8,581 nucleotides of DNA from the NCBI GenBank assembly GCA_020353135.1, contig CP070688.1, forward strand, positions 1,984,032 through 1,992,612, read 5' to 3'. The notes below the pieces were generated by a model, which saw nothing but the letters and a program-made list of their open reading frames with translations, was not told the DNA's origin and made no database searches. This DNA comes from Chloroflexota bacterium. Its GTDB lineage: Bacteria > Chloroflexota > Anaerolineae > Promineifilales > Promineifilaceae. Below, one piece after another: positions 5,417 to 8,581 of the stretch. The translations under genes were made by a program, and so were the position numbers. Positions within the stretch are counted from its first letter, which is position 1. The number at the start of each line of letters is the position of its first letter.

Positions 5417-8197
5417 CTATTCTATTGTAAACTGAATGGTGTGAGGCTCGCCGACATAGTTGCCGTCCCACTTGATGACGATGAGGCGCAGCAGGTAATC
5501 GCCGGCCGGCAGCGCATCGGCGTGCAGCATCTCCAGCGTGCCGTTGACCACCGGTGTGTCCCGCACCTGGCCGAGGGTAACCCATTGCGGATTGGCCGGA
5601 TCGCCGATCCCCAGCTCCAGCTTGTAGAATTGGACCTTATCCGGATCAAAATCGGCCGTGCCGACAATAGGTAGGACTCCGTTTACTTGTTCGCCCACCT
5701 TGGGACTCGTGATGCGCCAGATGGCCAGGATGTCGGAGTTGCGGGCAGCCGCCAGCAATTCATCTGTGCACGGTTCGGCCGGCAGAATTGACAGGCCATT
5801 TTCGGCCGCCCAGCGGTGGGCTTCTATCAGGCTTTCCGTATTGCGCGGCGGCGAAAGGAAGAGGCTGGCCAGGGCGTCGGCCGGCAAATAATCCATGCCT
5901 ACGCCTTCCTCGAAGTGACAGAATGCCTGCGGCGGCAACCTATCTTCAGTAAAGTCAATCTCGAACGTCTCGGGCAGCGGTGGCAGAGGTACTGCCGGCA
6001 CCCTCCAGACGGCCGGATCGACTTTCTCCCAGCGTACTTTCTGGGGATCAGTCTCGAAAGCCAATTCAGAGTCACTAGCCAGGAACCACTCCGAGTCTGT
6101 CAGCGCGCACTCTGTCGCTCCGGGCGCTACGGATGCCAAATCGCAGATCTGGCGCTGCTCCAACCCTGGAGGAGCCCTGAAGTCGTCGGGCGGCCGGGCG
6201 CCGTTGGTTTCCAAGACGGCCATTAGCTCCGGATCGCTGTAAATCGCCTGCATATAGGCCGACCACAAAGGCGCTGCCGCGGTGAGACCGCTGACATTTA
6301 GCGTCTCGCCGTTATCGTTGTTACCTGCCCACACGCCGACCGCCAGACCAGGCGTATAACCCACCGTCCAGTTATCCCGCGCTTCGTTGCTGGTGCCTGT
6401 CTTGACCGCAGCCGGGAAGGACAACTCTAAAGGGTTGTCCCGGCCCATCGCCGGGGTCCGAGCCAGATCGTCATCGAGGATATCGCTAATCATATAGGCG
6501 ACGCCAGGGTCCAGGGCGGGTTCCGGAGCGGGCGGCTGGTATTCATACAGTGTCGTCCCTTCGCCATCTACCACCCGCAGAATGGCCACGGGTGGTAAAC
6601 GATAGCCGCCGTTGGCGAATACGGCGTAGGCAGAGGTCAACTCCAGCGGCGAAACTTCACCGCCGCCCAAGGTTAGCGACAAGCCATAACGTTGGGGATC
6701 GTGCTCAAAGCTGCTTATGCCAAGCCGGCCGGCCATTTCTAGAACGCTGGAAATGCCGATGTCTTGCAGCAGCAGGACGGCTGGGACGTTGTAGCTATTG
6801 GCCAAGGCATCTCGCAGCCGAACAGGGCCATGGAAGCGCCGGTCATAATTAACCGGCTCGTAGACAACGCCGTCGAGTTGGGGATATTCGACGGGCACGT
6901 CCCACAGTATATCGGCCGCCGTCCACGATCGCCGATCCTGCTCCGGCTGAGCTGATAGCGCCGCAGCGTAGGTCAGGACCTTGATCGCGCTACCGGGTTG
7001 CTGCGGGCTCAAGGCCACATTCACGTTGCCGTCGATACTTCCGTCCCGATAATCCAGGCTGCCAAGCATGGCCAGAATCTCGCCAGTGCCGGGCTTGATA
7101 GCTACCAGTGATGCGTTACCCACATTGTTCGCCGGATCAATGCTATCCACATGCTGCCTGGCCAGCATTTCGGCCAGGCGTTGGTAATCCAGGTCAAGAG
7201 AAGTCGTTACCCGCAGCCCGCCGTTTGCTACCAGGTCAGGGCCGAACTGCTCCTCCAATTGCTGGCGGACGTAGACGGCGAAGTGCGGCGCCTGCAGACT
7301 GACCTCCTGGGCTGCAAAGGAGAGCGGCGCCAGGTAGGCGGCTTCGGCTTCAGTCCTGGATATATAGCGTTCATTGACCATCAGATTGAGCACCAACCAT
7401 TGCCGTTGTTTTGCACCATCCAGGTTGTTCAGAGGATCAAGCTCTACCGGGCTCTGGGGCAGTGCCGCCAGCAGGGAAGATTCAGCGAGGCTAAGATCGG
7501 TGGCCGGCTTTCCGAAGTAGGTTTGGGCCGCTGCCTCAACGCCGTAGGCCAGGTTGCCGTAGTAGATCTCGTTCAAGTACATTTCCAGGATTTCATCCTT
7601 CGCGTACTTTCTGTTCATCAACCAAGCCAGCAGAATCTCCTTTGTTTTTCGGCTGTAATTGACGGCCGTCCTGTCTTCATACTCGAAGGCAATATGGCGC
7701 ACGAGTTGCTGGGTGATTGTGCTGGCTCCCTGGGGACGCTCGTCAGGATTGCGCAGATTGGCCACAATGGCCGCCGCTACCGACGGAGCGTCGAGGCCGT
7801 TGTTTTCAAAGAAGGTATCGTCCTCGGTCGCAACTGTGGCGTCGATCAGTTCTTGCGGGATCTTAGCCAGCGGAATTCGAGTTCTTTTTCCTTCGCCAAA
7901 GACTTCCCACAGCAACTTTCCGTTACGATCGAGGATCTGCGTCGTCTCAAAGGTATCCCTGCTTTGGGCTGAGTCCAGCGCGGCGATGCCGTCCTCGATA
8001 TCGGCCGATAGGCCGCTGTATATGAAAGCGCCGGTAATAGCAACGCCGCCAAAGACGAGGAGGGCCAGGATCAGCAGACCGCCAAAGAACAGGCGACCCA
8101 AACAACCACAGCCGCGCCTGGGCCGGCCCAGTTGGACCGGCGCCTGGGCCGGGTAATATACGAATTCTACCGGTTGCGTTTTTTGCTCGTCGTTCAT
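5417..8197 (-). CDS. Class A penicillin-binding protein (PBP1A-type transglycosylase/transpeptidase)
   Basis: This 926-residue bifunctional enzyme polymerises and crosslinks peptidoglycan outside the membrane. A cytoplasmic tail with R-P-R-R-G-C-G-C precedes one membrane helix (about 36-61). The glycosyltransferase-51 domain (about 85-310) shows ATEDDTFFENNGLD with catalytic E125, QGASTITQQLVRH (156-168), and RKTKEILLAW leading into EMYLNEIYYGNLAYGVEAAA. The transpeptidase domain shows S403-A-I-K406, S468-Y-N470 and K599-T-G601 with TSNEARDNW. The residue after the catalytic Lys is Val rather than the usual Pro. The tail (about 680-926) carries cysteines at 685, 697, 760 and 810 and ends in an Ig-like beta domain starting ITSPKVGEQVNGVLPIVGTA. 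The ATG at 8197 follows GAGG with a 5-nt spacer. A Pho-box-like repeat array lies about 90 bp upstream. It is intact from start to stop. Confidence 0.96.
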   Translation of the reverse strand: MNDEQKTQPVEFVYYPAQAPVQLGRPRRGCGCLGRLFFGGLLILALLVFGGVAITGAFIYSGLSADIEDGIAALDSAQSRDTFETTQILDRNGKLLWEVFGEGKRTRIPLAKIPQELIDATVATEDDTFFENNGLDAPSVAAAIVANLRNPDERPQGASTITQQLVRHIAFEYEDRTAVNYSRKTKEILLAWLMNRKYAKDEILEMYLNEIYYGNLAYGVEAAAQTYFGKPATDLSLAESSLLAALPQSPVELDPLNNLDGAKQRQWLVLNLMVNERYISRTEAEAAYLAPLSFAAQEVSLQAPHFAVYVRQQLEEQFGPDLVANGGLRVTTSLDLDYQRLAEMLARQHVDSIDPANNVGNASLVAIKPGTGEILAMLGSLDYRDGSIDGNVNVALSPQQPGSAIKVLTYAAALSAQPEQDRRSWTAADILWDVPVEYPQLDGVVYEPVNYDRRFHGPVRLRDALANSYNVPAVLLLQDIGISSVLEMAGRLGISSFEHDPQRYGLSLTLGGGEVSPLELTSAYAVFANGGYRLPPVAILRVVDGEGTTLYEYQPPAPEPALDPGVAYMISDILDDDLARTPAMGRDNPLELSFPAAVKTGTSNEARDNWTVGYTPGLAVGVWAGNNDNGETLNVSGLTAAAPLWSAYMQAIYSDPELMAVLETNGARPPDDFRAPPGLEQRQICDLASVAPGATECALTDSEWFLASDSELAFETDPQKVRWEKVDPAVWRVPAVPLPPLPETFEIDFTEDRLPPQAFCHFEEGVGMDYLPADALASLFLSPPRNTESLIEAHRWAAENGLSILPAEPCTDELLAAARNSDILAIWRITSPKVGEQVNGVLPIVGTADFDPDKVQFYKLELGIGDPANPQWVTLGQVRDTPVVNGTLEMLHADALPAGDYLLRLIVIKWDGNYVGEPHTIQFTIE

Positions 8198-8234
8198 CGT
8201 TACCTCGGCGTCAGGTGGTACATCGCAGGTTTAG

Positions 8235-8264
8235 GCCATACTTCACAACTTTAGTTCATGTCGA
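8235..8264 (-). promoter_or_regulatory. Candidate weak promoter of the penicillin-binding protein gene
   Basis: On the minus strand, -35 TCGACA (8264-8259; 5 of 6) and -10 TATGGC (8240-8235; 3 of 6) are 18 bp apart, placing the start near 8228, about 30 nt before the ATG. The poor -10 suits a promoter that needs an activator, and the repeat array ends 22 bp upstream of this -35. Confidence 0.35.
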
Positions 8265-8285
8265 CCGCGCTTGCTCGTTGCTCAG

Positions 8286-8325
8286 GTGACGATTGGGTGA
8301 CGTTTTCCTGACATGAAGCTGACAG
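8286..8325 (-). promoter_or_regulatory. Four 11-bp-spaced TGTCA-type repeats (Pho-box-like array)
   Basis: Read on the minus strand there are four 7-bp units separated by exactly 4 bp: CTGTCAG (8325-8319), ATGTCAG (8314-8308), ACGTCAC (8303-8297) and TCGTCAC (8292-8286). An 11-bp period of TGTCA-like units is the layout bound head-to-tail by PhoB/OmpR-family response regulators, and the first two units closely match the E. coli Pho box half-site CTGTCAT. Two pairs would hold two dimers. The bound regulator in this organism is inferred, not known. Confidence 0.6.
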
Positions 8326-8492
8326 GGCGCCATCCAAGCGCCGCCAACAAAGCGATCGATTGTATGGACGCTATCGAGGCAGCAATAGTTCCGGGTGAGC
8401 TCCCCAAGTTATATCAATGCTCTGACCGACTGGCTCGGGTGATAGGCGCCAGGTCGTTCATGATCAACAAGCGCGTACGTCGAAGGCCACGA

Positions 8493-8581
8493 TCAAGCAA
8501 TGAGGCCAAGCTGCTGGCCGACGCCGGCCATGATGTCGAGTGCCCGATCAAGTTGTTCCGTTGTGTGAGTGGCCATGTAGC
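8493..8581 (-). CDS. kbl: Alpha-oxoamine synthase C-terminus, probably glycine C-acetyltransferase (cut by window edge)
   Basis: Only the last 28 codons and the stop TGA (8495-8493) are visible: YMATHTTEQLDRALDIM, then AGVGQQLGLIA. The pattern (A/S)-HT-xxxLDRAL-xxxxxVGxxLGxI is the usual end of PLP-dependent alpha-oxoamine synthases such as 2-amino-3-ketobutyrate CoA ligase (glycine plus acetyl-CoA, in threonine breakdown) and BioF. The PLP lysine and the rest of the protein lie outside. The kbl assignment is the likeliest reading; BioF or another fold-type I aminotransferase cannot be excluded from so short a piece. Confidence 0.6.
   Translation of the reverse strand, partial: YMATHTTEQLDRALDIMAGVGQQLGLIA

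Larger units (their letters stand above)
8198..8492. other. Intergenic regulatory region before the penicillin-binding protein gene
   Basis: This holds a weak promoter (8235-8264), a four-unit direct-repeat array (8286-8325) and a small hairpin GGCGC/GCGCC (8326-8342, loop 7 nt). The hairpin could end the upstream oxoamine-synthase transcript but has no T-run and is 150 bp away from that stop. From 8343 to 8492 I see no supported gene or clear signal. Confidence 0.5.

Noticed and set aside
7151..7972. A 273-codon open frame on the plus strand
   Set aside because: It is antisense to the glycosyltransferase and transpeptidase domains of the penicillin-binding protein, whose motifs are unmistakable; no protein-like motif is seen in it.

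Overview
The window looks like a chromosomal segment from a Chloroflexota bacterium, probably Anaerolineae-like. This is inferred from protein style and not from a marker gene: the penicillin-binding protein, the large ArsR-type regulator and the doubled winged-helix protein all read like homologues from that phylum, and the DNA is moderately GC-rich with the word TCGGCC recurring throughout. Every gene I can support lies on the minus strand. I see no mobile element, CRISPR array, tRNA or rRNA.

In transcription order (right to left) the layout is as follows. The last 28 codons of an alpha-oxoamine synthase (probably glycine C-acetyltransferase) are at 8493-8581. An intergenic region of about 295 bp follows, carrying four 11-bp-spaced TGTCA-type repeats that resemble a double Pho box. 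Then come a bifunctional class A penicillin-binding protein (5417-8197) and a deoxynucleoside kinase (4583-5221). A 352-bp regulatory region at 4231-4582 has a good sigma-70 promoter whose predicted start lies inside a palindrome. It is followed by an ArsR-family regulator with a long N-terminal domain (3127-4230), a 596-residue protein made of two tandem copies of a double winged-helix unit (1147-2937), and a strong hairpin at 1109-1140. A 37-residue membrane microprotein is at 772-885, with an extended -10 promoter and a 30-bp interrupted palindrome upstream. Last is a two-gene unit: a PD-(D/E)XK-fold nuclease-like protein (161-565) whose stop overlaps the start of hypoxanthine phosphoribosyltransferase (1-164, cut by the window edge).

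The genes do not form one pathway. The penicillin-binding protein builds peptidoglycan outside the membrane, the deoxynucleoside kinase and hpt salvage purines or deoxynucleosides, and the middle holds two DNA-binding-type proteins. The most interesting content is regulatory. Three separate operator-like architectures sit in front of the penicillin-binding protein, the ArsR regulator and the microprotein. The duplicated winged-helix protein and the nuclease-hpt overlap are also notable.
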